Part shown: piece after piece, positions 25,473-34,307 of the stretch
Numbering within the stretch: the first letter of the stretch is position 1
How the letters are laid out: the number at the start of each line of letters is the position of its first letter
From: Mesorhizobium sp. M3A.F.Ca.ET.080.04.2.1
GTDB taxonomy: Bacteria; Pseudomonadota; Alphaproteobacteria; Rhizobiales; Rhizobiaceae
Length of the DNA stretch: 64,000 nt
Direction of reading: 5' to 3'
NCBI RefSeq assembly: GCF_003952525.1
Contig: NZ_CP034451.1
Span: 2,480,001-2,544,000 of the forward strand
The notes under the pieces: generated by a model
What the model saw: the letters and a program-made list of their open reading frames with translations, nothing else
Databases searched by the model: none
What the model was told of the DNA's origin: nothing
Made by a program: the position numbers and the translations under genes

Positions 25473-26838
25473 CGTCGTGCTTCGCCTCCAAGCGCTCCTG
25501 CGATCTTGGCCTTGGTTCGATGCTGGTGAGCGTCCCGGGGATGCGAACTCGCTCAAGGCGCCTGGCAGCATCGGGCCTAGCCTGATGCTCGGACTGGCGG
25601 TGACCTGCCTGCTGGTCGTCGGCGCCGGGCTATGGCTTGGCCTGACCAAGATAGCGGGCGCTGTGATCGCGCCGGCAACCGTCGTGGTCGAAAGCAACAC
25701 CAAGAAGGTCCAGCACCAGACCGGCGGCACGATCAGCGGCATCTTCGCGCAAGACGGCGATCATGTCCGGGCCGGCAACGTGCTGGTCAGGCTGGACGAT
25801 ACGCTGCCTCGGGCGAATCTGCAGATCATCAGCGAGGATCTCGACCGCGCCACGGTACGGCTTGCCCGGCTGGAGGCCGAACGCCAAGGCCAGACGACCA
25901 TGCAGCTCCCAGCCAGTCTGCAGGCGGAAATGGGCGATCCGGACCTGGTGGCGCTGGTCAATGGCGAGCGTGCCCTGTTCGAAACGCGGGCGTCAGAATT
26001 GACGGGGCAAAAGTCGCTACTAAAGAGCCAGACAAAGCAGATTGAGCGTCAACTCGAGGGCCTGAAGGCCCAGCAGGCGGCGATCGATGAATCGGCGGGG
26101 TTGCTCGACCGCGACCTTACGGATGTCGATGCGCTCTATTCGAAGAAACTGGTTTCGAAAGAGCGCTTGAGCAATGTGAGATTGGATGCGACGCGGGCCA
26201 AAGGCGAGTCTGGACGCCTGGCGGCGGCGGTAGCTGAAGCGCAGATCAAAATCAGCGAAACCGAGTTGCAGATCCTGCAACTTGACGAGCAGCGGCGCAG
26301 CGACGTGACGAAGGAACTGCGCGAAACGGAAGCCAAGCGGACTGAACTCACCGAACGCAAGATCGTCGCGCAGGACGAGTTGACCAAGACGGAAGTCCGC
26401 GCACCGCAGTCTGGGACGGTACAACAGTCCACGGTCCACACGGTTGGCGGCGTCATTGCACCTGGGGAGTCGCTGATGACGATCGTTCCCGATACCGACA
26501 ATCTTGTCGTGGACGCGCTCATTCCACCCTCTCGGGTAGATGACGTTCGTTCCGGTCAGCCCGTGTCAATTCGCTTTCCGGCTTTCGATGCCGGCACGAC
26601 GCCGGCGTGCCGGGGTACGGTGAGGTGGGTTTCCGCCGACCTGATCAACGACCCGCAGCGCCAGCTTTCGTATTTCTCGGCGCGGATCGGCGTCGAAAAC
26701 AAGGCAAGTTGCCTGACAGACGCGAAGGTCCTCAAGCCCGGAATGCCGGCCGAGGTCCACATAAGCACAGGTCAGCGCAGCGTCTGGTCCTATCTGCTGA
26801 AGCCCCTTACCGATCAGATGTCACGCGCTTTCCGCTAG
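25465..26838 (+). CDS. type I secretion membrane fusion protein (HlyD/PrtE family)
   Basis: A 457-residue periplasmic adaptor: one N-terminal transmembrane helix (MLGLAVTCLLVVGAGLWLGL), a lipoyl-like half (VQHQTGGTISGIFAQDGDHVRAGNVLVRLDD), a long alpha-helical hairpin (about 110-300), and the second lipoyl/beta-barrel part (VRAPQSGTVQQSTVHTVGGVIAPGESLMTIVP...PSRVDDVRSGQPVSIRF). The start codon lies within the last 8 bases of the ATPase gene, so the two are translationally coupled. An outer-membrane TolC-type partner is not in the window. Confidence 0.92.
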   Translation: MRDVVLRLQALLRSWPWFDAGERPGDANSLKAPGSIGPSLMLGLAVTCLLVVGAGLWLGLTKIAGAVIAPATVVVESNTKKVQHQTGGTISGIFAQDGDHVRAGNVLVRLDDTLPRANLQIISEDLDRATVRLARLEAERQGQTTMQLPASLQAEMGDPDLVALVNGERALFETRASELTGQKSLLKSQTKQIERQLEGLKAQQAAIDESAGLLDRDLTDVDALYSKKLVSKERLSNVRLDATRAKGESGRLAAAVAEAQIKISETELQILQLDEQRRSDVTKELRETEAKRTELTERKIVAQDELTKTEVRAPQSGTVQQSTVHTVGGVIAPGESLMTIVPDTDNLVVDALIPPSRVDDVRSGQPVSIRFPAFDAGTTPACRGTVRWVSADLINDPQRQLSYFSARIGVENKASCLTDAKVLKPGMPAEVHISTGQRSVWSYLLKPLTDQMSRAFR

Positions 26839-27686
26839 GACCGTTTAAGACGCAAACTACGCGAAACCGCGCGAGGCCGATTGCAGCGCCAGTTCATAAG
26901 GCCGAGTGTAAGCCGAGGTTGAACGCAGGCCCATGGCCCTGAGCGTCGGCGATCATAAGTTTGTCAAACCCGATGCCGAGTCCGCCAAAGCAAGCCGGAC
27001 TATCCGCTGGACATCCTCAGGCCTCACCCGTCAGAAGTATGGCAGACGGTCGCTCGCGATGCCTCTAAAGCCCTTTGCGGGCGTGCTGGTCCGGCAAGCC
27101 TTCCTCCTTCGTTCGCATGGCGCAAGAACGAGCGATCACTCATATAATGTCGTACAGCCGGTGCCGAGTTTTTCTTCTGAGCCCCCGCCGGTTAGGCCCG
27201 GCTAGTGGTGAGCCACCCCGCCAAAGCGCCGGGCCGCTCCCGTGTCGCCCGCCTGCTTGTGGTCAGGTGTCCCCCATGCTGATGCATCTTCAGCCGCCTG
27301 ACCAATGGCCTCTCAAAGAAGGTGGAAACGCACGCCAATGGTTGCGCTGCACTTCGTATAACCAGCCTGACTGTAGATGCCGATACCGAACGAGCGCGGT
27401 TCCACAGGCAGATAGTAGCCGGAGGTTCCCGGTTGCGCATACGAGGGGACACGATGCGCAAGCGGACAGCCACAACCGGCAGCGCTGATGGAAGTTCCCC
27501 AGTTCACTTGGTCTTGGCCTTCAGTCGCACGCGGCCGCTTTCGAACGTCTCATCACCGAACTTATTAAGTCTCAGGGACGGAACATCGAATCTGTTTCGT
27601 TATTCATTAGCTGGCTGCGAGTGTGCGTCGACTGCTCGATCGGCCTCTTACGGGACGGCGAACGCAATCCGAGGTCTGTGGGGAGA
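26839..27686. other. gene-poor stretch of about 850 bases
   Basis: Several open frames exist on both strands but none has a recognisable domain, good ribosome binding site or sustained third-position GC bias. The stretch follows the secretion operon and precedes the zinc-ribbon gene. It might be decayed DNA or an insertion scar, but no transposase, tRNA end or repeat was recognised. Confidence 0.4.
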
Positions 27687-27938
27687 ACAGTGCCTTTACC
27701 TGACGATATGCGCCACTTGGATCTCAGATTCGAGTGTCCGAATTGCAATCATCCGATCATCAGGAAGGGCTCCTGGTTTCGGGTGATCTCCACCTTTCGA
27801 TGCGAGCAGTGCGGAGCCCCGCTGAGGCTTGGTTATGGCGACAAACTCGATTTGTTCGAAAAGCATAAGCACTTGCGACCCACCAACTCCGCCGACCGGC
27901 CGGGTCATCAGCGCCACGGGCGGCGCGACGTGCGTTGA
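27687..27938 (+). CDS. small zinc-ribbon protein
   Basis: An 83-residue protein with one zinc ribbon: CPNCNH and, about 20 residues later, CEQCG, in LRFECPNCNHPIIRKGSWFRVISTFRCEQCGAPLRLGYGDKLDLFEKHKHL. I believe similar small proteins occur in Mesorhizobium, with no known function. The GTG at 27687 is preferred because GGGGAGA lies just before it; an ATG at 27708 (MRHLDL) is the alternative. The last 20 or so residues are low in structure. It overlaps nothing and its neighbours give no clue to function. Confidence 0.6.
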   Translation, partial: TVPLPDDMRHLDLRFECPNCNHPIIRKGSWFRVISTFRCEQCGAPLRLGYGDKLDLFEKHKHLRPTNSADRPGHQRHGRRDVR

Positions 27939-28000
27939 TCGGCTCGGCCATTTTGCCTCTTCCTGCGACCCTGATCGATCCCATCCCGCCCGAAAAGGCT

Positions 28001-28783
28001 TCACGCCATTTTAGGCCGCTTGGACGCTTCGCGTATGGCCCTGTGCACATCGCGCTGCAGGTTCATGAAGGCGGCGCTCTCCATGACCTCTTCCCGGCGC
28101 GGACGCTCGATGTCGACATTGAAGGTGCGCATGATGCGTCCCGGACCGATCCCCATGACGACGATGCGGTCCGACAGATAGACGGCCTCTTCCACGTCAT
28201 GGGTGACGAACAGCACGGTGAGCCTGTGCTCCTCCCAGATCTGCGTGAGCAGCTCCTGCATCTGATGCCTGGTCAGGGCATCGAGCGCGCCGAAGGGCTC
28301 GTCCATCAGCAGCATCTTGGGGCGATAGGACAGCGCCCGGGCAATGGCGACGCGCTGCTTCATGCCGCCGGAAAGTTCCGTCGGGTAGCGGTTGGCGCTG
28401 TCCGACAATTTGACGAGATCGAGATGCTGGCGAGCGATCTCGCGGCAGGTCGAGCGATCATGGCCCGCGGCCTTGAGGGCGAACTCGATGTTCTGCTGCG
28501 CCGTCAGCCACGGCAGCAGCGTATAGGATTGGAAGACAACGCCTCTATCGAGCCCGGGCTGCAGGATTGGCGAGCCGTCAATATCGAGTTCGCCCGCGTC
28601 GAAATCCTGCAGCCCGGCAACGATCGACAGCAGCGTGCTCTTGCCGCAGCCGGATATGCCGACCAGAGATACGAACTCGTTGTCGGCGAGATCGAGATTG
28701 ATGTCGCGCAGCACTTCCGTGCGCCGTGCCCCGGTGCCGAAGCTCTTGTGAAGACCTTCGATGCGCAGTTTTGGGGAACTCAT
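28001..28783 (-). CDS. sulfonate/nitrate/taurine-type ABC transporter ATP-binding protein
   Basis: A 260-residue ATPase with Walker A GISGCGKST, Q-loop QSYTLLPW, signature LSGGMKQRVAIARAL, Walker B MLLMDEPFGALD and switch His in FVTHDVEEAVYLSDRIVVMG, which is the wording of the SsuB/TauB/NrtD group. AAGGGCGG precedes the ATG at 28783, while an ATG at 28804 would extend it by seven residues; either overlaps the permease gene. It energises uptake by the adjacent permease and binding protein, probably of an organosulfonate given the neighbouring dehydrogenases. Confidence 0.88.
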   Translation of the reverse strand: MSSPKLRIEGLHKSFGTGARRTEVLRDINLDLADNEFVSLVGISGCGKSTLLSIVAGLQDFDAGELDIDGSPILQPGLDRGVVFQSYTLLPWLTAQQNIEFALKAAGHDRSTCREIARQHLDLVKLSDSANRYPTELSGGMKQRVAIARALSYRPKMLLMDEPFGALDALTRHQMQELLTQIWEEHRLTVLFVTHDVEEAVYLSDRIVVMGIGPGRIMRTFNVDIERPRREEVMESAAFMNLQRDVHRAIREASKRPKMA

Positions 28784-28793
28784 CGGCCGCCCT

Positions 28794-29672
28794 TCATTGC
28801 GCATGGCCTTCCTGCCGGAACAGCACCTTGCCGAGCGCCTTCATGACCTGGTCGGTGACGAGGCCGAGCAGGCCGAGCAAAAGGATGTAGCCGATGATCG
28901 TGTTGGTCTGGAAATAGCGCTGGGAGACCGTGATGCGGTAGCCGAGGCCGGATGTCGCCGCGACGAGCTCGGCCAGCACCAGCCAGGTCCATGCCCAGCC
29001 CAGGCTGATGCGCAGCGTGTCCCAGATGCCGGGCAAGGCGCTTGGAACAACGATGCGGGTCAGGATCTTGCGGTCCGGCAAGCCGAGCGTCCTGCCCAGC
29101 CCGACGAAGTCGGGGGGAACGCGCTTCACATTGTCCATGATCATCAGCACCTGCTGGAAGAATGTCCCTATGAAGATGATCAGGAATTTCTGGGCGTCGC
29201 TCGTTCCCGACCACAGGATCGACAGCGGCACGAAGGCCACCACGGGCATGTAGCGGATGAAATCCACCAGCGGCTCGATTGCTGCCTCAAAGGCCTTGAA
29301 GCTGCCGATCAGCACCCCGATCGGGATTGCCAGCGCCGAGGCAATGAGGAAGCCTATCGAAATACGGTATATCGAGGCCTTGAGGTCGAGCCACAGCGTG
29401 CCGTCGCCCCAGAGCTTGGCGAGTTGCATCGCCACGCTCTGCGGCGAAGGCAGAAAGATGGGTTTCACCAGTTCCAGGCCTGTTGCCGCCCACCAGGCGA
29501 GGCCGAGACCGGCGAAGACCGCCACCGCGATGGTGAGGAAGCGCGATCTTTTGATCGGGGCGCCGATCCCGGAAGACCGGCGACGCCGCGCCGCCTGTCC
29601 CGCCGCTTGCCTGGCGACATGTCCCGGTCTGGCGCCGGACGGACTGGCCTTGGCCGCAGGCTGCTCCGACAT
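28794..29672 (-). CDS. sulfonate/taurine-type ABC transporter permease
   Basis: A 292-residue inner-membrane protein with a basic, Pro/Ala-rich cytoplasmic N-terminus and about six helices. The EAA loop, which contacts the ATPase, is VGLGRTLGLPDRKILTRIVVPSALPGIWDTLRISLGWAW. This is the SsuC/TauC family. It ends inside the ATPase gene and starts 28 bases after the binding-protein gene, so the three form one operon read from the operator-like site at 30867-30890. Confidence 0.88.
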   Translation of the reverse strand: MSEQPAAKASPSGARPGHVARQAAGQAARRRRSSGIGAPIKRSRFLTIAVAVFAGLGLAWWAATGLELVKPIFLPSPQSVAMQLAKLWGDGTLWLDLKASIYRISIGFLIASALAIPIGVLIGSFKAFEAAIEPLVDFIRYMPVVAFVPLSILWSGTSDAQKFLIIFIGTFFQQVLMIMDNVKRVPPDFVGLGRTLGLPDRKILTRIVVPSALPGIWDTLRISLGWAWTWLVLAELVAATSGLGYRITVSQRYFQTNTIIGYILLLGLLGLVTDQVMKALGKVLFRQEGHAQ

Positions 29673-29700
29673 GTGCGTTACCGCCGGGACCGGGCCATGG

Positions 29701-30711
29701 TCATTGCGCGGCTTTGACGAAGGCCGGGTCGATCATCTGCTCAGGTGTCACGTCGGCCTGGAGCAGCCCGGCATTCTTGGCCGCGGCCTCGACATCGGCG
29801 AAGGTCTTGGTGGAGAACTCGCCGGTGAGGGCGTCCTTGTTCTCGGCGAGGGAGTAGTAGCGCACGCCGTCGAAAGCGGTATTGAGGTCCTCGACGCTCG
29901 AACCGACCGCCTTGGAAATGATGGCGCGGCCACCCGCGGTGTCGGCATTGTAGTCCTTCAGGGCTGCATCCCAGGTCTTGATCATGGCAAGCACCTGACC
30001 AGGCCGCGACTTGATCACCTCATCGCGCACCACCAGCACGTCGCTGATCAGGCCCGGATCCTCGCCCGCGGTGAAGAGAAGCTTGACGTCCTTGTTCTGC
30101 GCCATGGCCGTGGTGAGATAGGGCTCGTAGGTGACCGCGACCGGGACGCGAGCAGCGATCAAAGCGCTGCCGGCATCGGCCGCCGGCATCGGCACCGGCT
30201 GGACGTCGGCGATCGACATGCCGTTCTTGGCAAGGGCGTATTTGAGCAGGATGTCGCTGGTGGTGCCCTCTTCGAAGGCGACCTGCTTGCCCTTGAGGTC
30301 CGCGATCGAAGCGATGTCCTTGCCCGCGATGATGGCATCGGCCGTCATGCTGACGTCGAGCAGGAGCACGATCTTCACCGGCAGGCCGGCCGCGACCATG
30401 CCCATGGCGGTGTGGGTGGCGATGTTCGCGGCGTCGAGCTGCCCGCTCGCCAGGGCGGCATTGATGTCCTTGTCCTCCGCGAAATTCACGATCTGGACAT
30501 CCGAAAGCCCGCTCGCCTTGAACAAGCCCTTGGCTTCGGCAACATGCCACTGGCCGTATCCAAGCCACGGCTCGATGCCGATCTTGAAAGACCCTGCCTC
30601 GGGCGTCGCGGGTATGGCGGCATCGGCGGCATGCGCCGCCGGAGCCGCGGCGAACCCGATGGCGGCAGCGGTCATAAGCGCGCGAAATTGTCCTGCTAGG
30701 TTACGCATCAT
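29701..30711 (-). CDS. sulfonate-type ABC transporter substrate-binding protein
   Basis: A 336-residue periplasmic protein with signal peptide MMRNLAGQFRALMTAAAIGFAAAPAAHAAD. The mature part (FKIGIEPWLGYGQWHVAEAKGLF, ALASGQLDAANIATHTAMGMVAAGLPVKIVLLLDVSMTADAIIAGKDIASIADLKGKQVAFEEGTTSD) is of the NMT1/SsuA/TauA class. The start at 30711 is set by the signal peptide; the frame extends far upstream without meaning. Nearby HpsN/HpsP/HpsO-like genes and a shared operator suggest 2,3-dihydroxypropane-1-sulfonate as ligand. Confidence 0.85.
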   Translation of the reverse strand: MMRNLAGQFRALMTAAAIGFAAAPAAHAADAAIPATPEAGSFKIGIEPWLGYGQWHVAEAKGLFKASGLSDVQIVNFAEDKDINAALASGQLDAANIATHTAMGMVAAGLPVKIVLLLDVSMTADAIIAGKDIASIADLKGKQVAFEEGTTSDILLKYALAKNGMSIADVQPVPMPAADAGSALIAARVPVAVTYEPYLTTAMAQNKDVKLLFTAGEDPGLISDVLVVRDEVIKSRPGQVLAMIKTWDAALKDYNADTAGGRAIISKAVGSSVEDLNTAFDGVRYYSLAENKDALTGEFSTKTFADVEAAAKNAGLLQADVTPEQMIDPAFVKAAQ

Positions 30712-30866
30712 CCTGTTCCCCTTGTTTGTCAGACCGGTCTTGCACCAACATCCGGCCTGGCGAGAATGCTGGCTTCTGCTTGAGCGGCGCTGCGGCCCAG
30801 CGCCTTGCCTGCCGCTTCGATGAAGCAAACGATATTCAACGTCAGCGACAGGCGATGTCAAGGCTG

Positions 30867-30890
30867 AAATACATACATGCATATACAAGC
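30867..30890. promoter_or_regulatory. putative GntR operator, site 1 (importer operon)
   Basis: The core ATACATACATGCATATAC lies about 160 bases before the binding-protein start. It matches the reverse complement of site 2 (34241-34260) in 17 of 18 core positions and is close to site 3 (35131-35150). AT-rich and partly palindromic (center CATG), it stands out from the GC-rich surroundings. The adjacent GntR/HutC protein is the likely binder; inference. Confidence 0.65.
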
Positions 30891-31000
30891 TGGACTGGCC
30901 GGATTTTCTGGATTCCCGCCCTATCGGAGCGACTTTGGGAGAGAGTCTGATCGGCGGCGCGCGACTGGAAGTCTTCGCTGGTTCCAGCCTTTTGCCATGG

Positions 31001-31732
31001 TCAGCTTTTCCGCGTGGGCGAGTAGCGGCTGCCGAGCGAGTAGCGGCTTGCCACATAGGTGAGCTTGCTGATCGTGGCCACGATCGCGCCGGTCCAGGTG
31101 CGGCGATGCAGAAGAAGGCAGCAGGCGCCGGCGTCGATGCCCAGATGCCGTGCGGTTTCGGCATCGGCCGGAATGGCAGAGATGATATGCTCGACCTCGG
31201 TCACCGGGGTCTTCTGCATCAGGTAGTCATACGTCGCCGTCCTGGAAAAGTCCTGCTTGTCGTAGTCGGGTATCAAGCTCGGGTTGACGAAACGCTCCTC
31301 CAGTTGAACGGGCAGGTCGTTCTCGAAGTTGACGACAACGGAATGATAGACCGACGCGCGCCTCGCGAACTCGAACGAGAGCGCGAGCTCCTTCGTCGGC
31401 ATGATCTTTTCGAGGACCAGCACTTCGGAGCGATGCCGGTTGCCGCGCGCCACGATCTCGGCCGCGATGTTGTTGATTTCGATCAGGGCCGATTGCGGCC
31501 GAGGCGGCGCGATAAAGGTTCCGACGCCCTGAAGCCGGATCAGAAACCCCGCCGCGGTCAATTCCCGCAAGGCGCGATGGACCGTCATCCGCGACACCCC
31601 CAGCGCGGCCACGAACTCATTTTCGGACGGCAGCTTGCGATCCTTGCTCCACCGGCCCGTTCCGATATTGGTCAGGATGTAGTCCTTGACCTTCTCGTAG
31701 AGGGGGCTGGCCGTATCGGGCAAAGCATTCAT
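31001..31732 (-). CDS. GntR-family regulator, HutC/UTRA subfamily
   Basis: A 243-residue regulator with an N-terminal winged helix (SPLYEKVKDYILTNIGTGRWSKDRKLPSENEFVAALGVSRMTVHRALRELTAAGFLIRLQGVGTFIA, about 7-75) and a C-terminal UTRA ligand-binding domain (ARRASVYHSVVVNFENDLPVQLEERFVN...). AAAGGA stands 10 bases before the ATG at 31732. It is the last gene of the operon hpsN-hpsP-gntR types. Three like AT-rich sites before the local transcription units make it a probable local repressor, with a sulfonate or its oxidation product as inducer. Confidence 0.86.
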   Translation of the reverse strand: MNALPDTASPLYEKVKDYILTNIGTGRWSKDRKLPSENEFVAALGVSRMTVHRALRELTAAGFLIRLQGVGTFIAPPRPQSALIEINNIAAEIVARGNRHRSEVLVLEKIMPTKELALSFEFARRASVYHSVVVNFENDLPVQLEERFVNPSLIPDYDKQDFSRTATYDYLMQKTPVTEVEHIISAIPADAETARHLGIDAGACCLLLHRRTWTGAIVATISKLTYVASRYSLGSRYSPTRKS

Positions 31733-31764
31733 CGTCAGTAGTCCTTTCCCGGCGAACTCTCGGA

Positions 31765-32790
31765 TCACACGCCCTCGGCAGGTCGCGGCATACGGATGAT
31801 CGTTTTCAAGCCGTCGCCCTGCCCCGCCAGCAGCCGCTCATAGGCCGCGGGAACCTCGTCCAGGCCGATCTCGCGATCGATCAGGCGGATCAGCGGCTCG
31901 CTCAGTTCACCCAGCATCCGGATGGCATCGGGAAGCTCGCCGGCGAAGGCGTGGCAGCCCAGCAGCGCGATCTCGCGCTCGACCAGCAGGTTGGGATCGA
32001 TGTCCAGCCGGCCGTGGAATATGCCGACCAGCGCGACGGCGCCTCCGGGGCCGAGAACATCCAGCAACTGGGCGAGCGCGGCGATGCTGCCGGTCGCTTC
32101 GACCGCCGCAAGCAGGGGAGCATTTGCGGTCGCGACGGCGATGGCGTCGCGATCGAGATCGACGATCGTGGCGCCGGTCACCCGCGCGACGCGGGCGCAG
32201 CGGGCCTGATTGCGGTCGGCGATCAACACCCTGCCGGCGAATGTCCGCGACAGCAGCAGCGCGGCCAGGCCGCCGATGGTGCCGCAGCCGACCACGAGCA
32301 CCGAACCGGCCGTCTTCGGCAGGCGCCGCACGGCATGCAACGCTACGGCCAGCGGCTCGGCCATTGCCGCCGCCCGTTCGTCAAGCTTGCGGTCGACGAC
32401 ATGCAACAGCCGCGACGGCAGGACCGTCTGTTCGGCAAAGCCGCCGTCGCATACTTCGCCGACGAAGCCCAGCGAGGCGCACAGATGCCGGTTGCCGGCG
32501 ATGCATTGCGCGCATTCTCCGCACCAGAAACGGGAATCGGCGACCACGCGGTCGCCCACGGCGACGGTTTGCACGCCCTCACCGACGGCAAGCACCGTGC
32601 CGGTCAGTTCATGGCCGGCCGTCGAAGGCGAACGGCTTATCCATTGGCCGGTGCGGAAATTGTGGAGATCGGAACCGCAAATGCCGGCCGCGTCGACCCG
32701 CAGCTTCACCCAGCCCGCGTCGGGAGCGCCTGGCGCGAGCACATCCTCAACGCGCAGATCGCCGGGTCCATGGAGTCGTACGGCCTTCAT
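31765..32790 (-). CDS. hpsP: zinc-dependent alcohol dehydrogenase, HpsP-like
   Basis: A 341-residue medium-chain dehydrogenase. Catalytic zinc ligands are Cys in GICGSDLHN and the His-Glu pair in TAGHELTGTV; structural zinc cysteines are in FWCGECAQCIAGNRHLC; the NAD-binding motif is VLVVGCGTIGGLAA. Beside an HisD-like HpsN, an SDR and a sulfonate-type importer this fits HpsP, one of the DHPS 2-dehydrogenases that interconvert the enantiomers of 2,3-dihydroxypropane-1-sulfonate. It starts 12 bases after the HpsN-like stop and ends 32 before the regulator. General polyol dehydrogenase function is the alternative. Confidence 0.72.
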   Translation of the reverse strand: MKAVRLHGPGDLRVEDVLAPGAPDAGWVKLRVDAAGICGSDLHNFRTGQWISRSPSTAGHELTGTVLAVGEGVQTVAVGDRVVADSRFWCGECAQCIAGNRHLCASLGFVGEVCDGGFAEQTVLPSRLLHVVDRKLDERAAAMAEPLAVALHAVRRLPKTAGSVLVVGCGTIGGLAALLLSRTFAGRVLIADRNQARCARVARVTGATIVDLDRDAIAVATANAPLLAAVEATGSIAALAQLLDVLGPGGAVALVGIFHGRLDIDPNLLVEREIALLGCHAFAGELPDAIRMLGELSEPLIRLIDREIGLDEVPAAYERLLAGQGDGLKTIIRMPRPAEGV

Positions 32791-32802
32791 CGCGTTTCCC
32801 GG

Positions 32803-34125
32803 TCACGCGCCGAGATAGCCATCGCGGATCTCCGAGACCGCGTTCTCATGCGAGCTGAAGCCTTCGTAGCGGGCGAGCCGGCGGGCATGCTTGGCGAGAA
32901 CCGGGTAGGCCGCAGAGGTCACATAGCCGACCGACGAGCGCTTGAGGAAATCGGTCACCGACAGCGGTCCGTAGGTGCGCGCCCACCGGCTGGTCGGCAG
33001 CACGGCGTTGGGCCCGAGGACGAAGTTGGCAAGCGTCACCGGCGTGTGCAGGCCCATGAGGATTTCGGCCGCCTCGGTGATATGCCCAAGATGCGCGAAG
33101 GGCTCCCTGGACAGAATTTCGAGATGTTCGGGCGCATAGTCGTTGATGAAGCGGTAGCTGTCTTCGAGGGAAGCGGTCAGCACGATGCCGCCGCGCTTGC
33201 CGGTCAGCACCGCGCGCGAAAACTCGACGCGCTGCTCGGTCATGCGGGACCAATGTCCGGGGAGCGCAGCCAAGGCCGCCTCGGCGACCTTGCGGCTGTG
33301 GGTGACGAGATAGGCCGATGAATCAGGTCCGTGCTCGGCCTCGATCAAAAGATCGAGCGCAGCCAGACCCCCATCGACGCTGTCATCGGCAAAGATGATC
33401 GCTTCGGACGGTCCGGCCGGAAGACCCGTGTCGATGACCGAGGACAACAGGTTCTTTGCCGCGACCACCCAGGGGCTGCCCGGCCCAACGATCTTGACGG
33501 CGGGCTTCACCGTCTCGGTGCCGTAGGCCACGGCCGCGACCGCCTGGGCGCCGCCGCATTTGTAGACGGTGTCGACACCGGCAAGGCGGGCGGCAACCAG
33601 GGTCGCCGCATCGACGGATCCATCCGCGGTCGGCGGTGTCACGATCGCGATCTGCGGCACGCCGGCAATCACGGCCGGAACGGAGGTCATCATCGTCACC
33701 GACGGGAAGGCGCCCTTGCCGCGCGGGACGTACAGCGCAACGGAGGCGATGGCCGTGTACCTGTCGCCCGCATAGGCGCCGGGCCTGACCTCCTTGAGCC
33801 ACATCGTCTCCGGCCGCTGCTCCTCATGGAAATGCCTGATGTTGCCGATGCCGAACCGGATGCTCTCGATGACATCCTTCTCGACCTTGTCGAACGCCGC
33901 GTCGAATTCAGCTTCCGAAACCTTGAGATTGCCGTCGGAAATGTTGGCCTTGTCCAATTCCTTCGCGAACCGGAGCAAGGCCGCGTCGCCTTCATCCTTG
34001 ACCGCGTGGATGATCGGACGGACCTTCTCAGCGAAGACCGACAAGTCGGTTTCAGCGCGCTTCAGCAGACCGGCCCTCTCGTCGGCGCCGAGCGCCGACA
34101 GGTCGTGGAAGCTGACGTCAGGCAT
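32803..34125 (-). CDS. hpsN: sulfopropanediol 3-dehydrogenase, HpsN-like (HisD family)
   Basis: A 440-residue protein of the histidinol dehydrogenase family, but outside any his operon. Family landmarks: AYVPRG-like VALYVPRGKGAFPSVTMMTSVPA, YKCGGAQAVAAVAYGTE, VGPGSPWVVAAKN, GPSEAIIFADD, EAEHGPDSSAY, and NDYAPEHLEIL with the catalytic Glu-His. The position of the zinc-binding Gln of HisD (QAEHGPD) is Glu here, consistent with a changed substrate. HpsN oxidises (R)-2,3-dihydroxypropane-1-sulfonate to (R)-sulfolactate in two NAD steps. AAGGAG precedes the ATG. An operator-like site is about 115 bases upstream. Confidence 0.78.
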   Translation of the reverse strand: MPDVSFHDLSALGADERAGLLKRAETDLSVFAEKVRPIIHAVKDEGDAALLRFAKELDKANISDGNLKVSEAEFDAAFDKVEKDVIESIRFGIGNIRHFHEEQRPETMWLKEVRPGAYAGDRYTAIASVALYVPRGKGAFPSVTMMTSVPAVIAGVPQIAIVTPPTADGSVDAATLVAARLAGVDTVYKCGGAQAVAAVAYGTETVKPAVKIVGPGSPWVVAAKNLLSSVIDTGLPAGPSEAIIFADDSVDGGLAALDLLIEAEHGPDSSAYLVTHSRKVAEAALAALPGHWSRMTEQRVEFSRAVLTGKRGGIVLTASLEDSYRFINDYAPEHLEILSREPFAHLGHITEAAEILMGLHTPVTLANFVLGPNAVLPTSRWARTYGPLSVTDFLKRSSVGYVTSAAYPVLAKHARRLARYEGFSSHENAVSEIRDGYLGA

Positions 34126-34240
34126 GGCTGCTCCTTCTCTGCGTCCGCAAGGATGGCTGGCATGGACCGGTCACTCCCCCGTCGGTTCCAGACCGGCGGG
34201 ATGGAGATGGATTCCAAGCGCGGCGCTCTTCGGCGCAAAA

Positions 34241-34260
34241 GTATATACATGTATGTATGA
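34241..34260. promoter_or_regulatory. putative GntR operator, site 2 (hpsN operon)
   Basis: GTATATACATGTATGTAT with the 8-base palindrome TACATGTA at the center, between the SDR stop and the HpsN-like start. Its reverse complement aligns with site 1 over 18 bases with one difference. Likely binding site of the GntR/HutC regulator encoded at the end of this operon. Confidence 0.65.
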
Positions 34261-34307
34261 CGGCTGCCAGGATTTTTTGCACGCCGACCTCCCTGAAACA
34301 CGGGGCT

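Noticed and set aside
24108..25742. 544-residue open frame on the minus strand
   Set aside because: Antisense to the type I secretion ATPase, with no recognisable fold.
32803..34125. Annotation as histidinol dehydrogenase (hisD)
   Set aside because: No histidine genes are near, the zinc-ligand Gln is changed, and the neighbours match the sulfopropanediol pathway.
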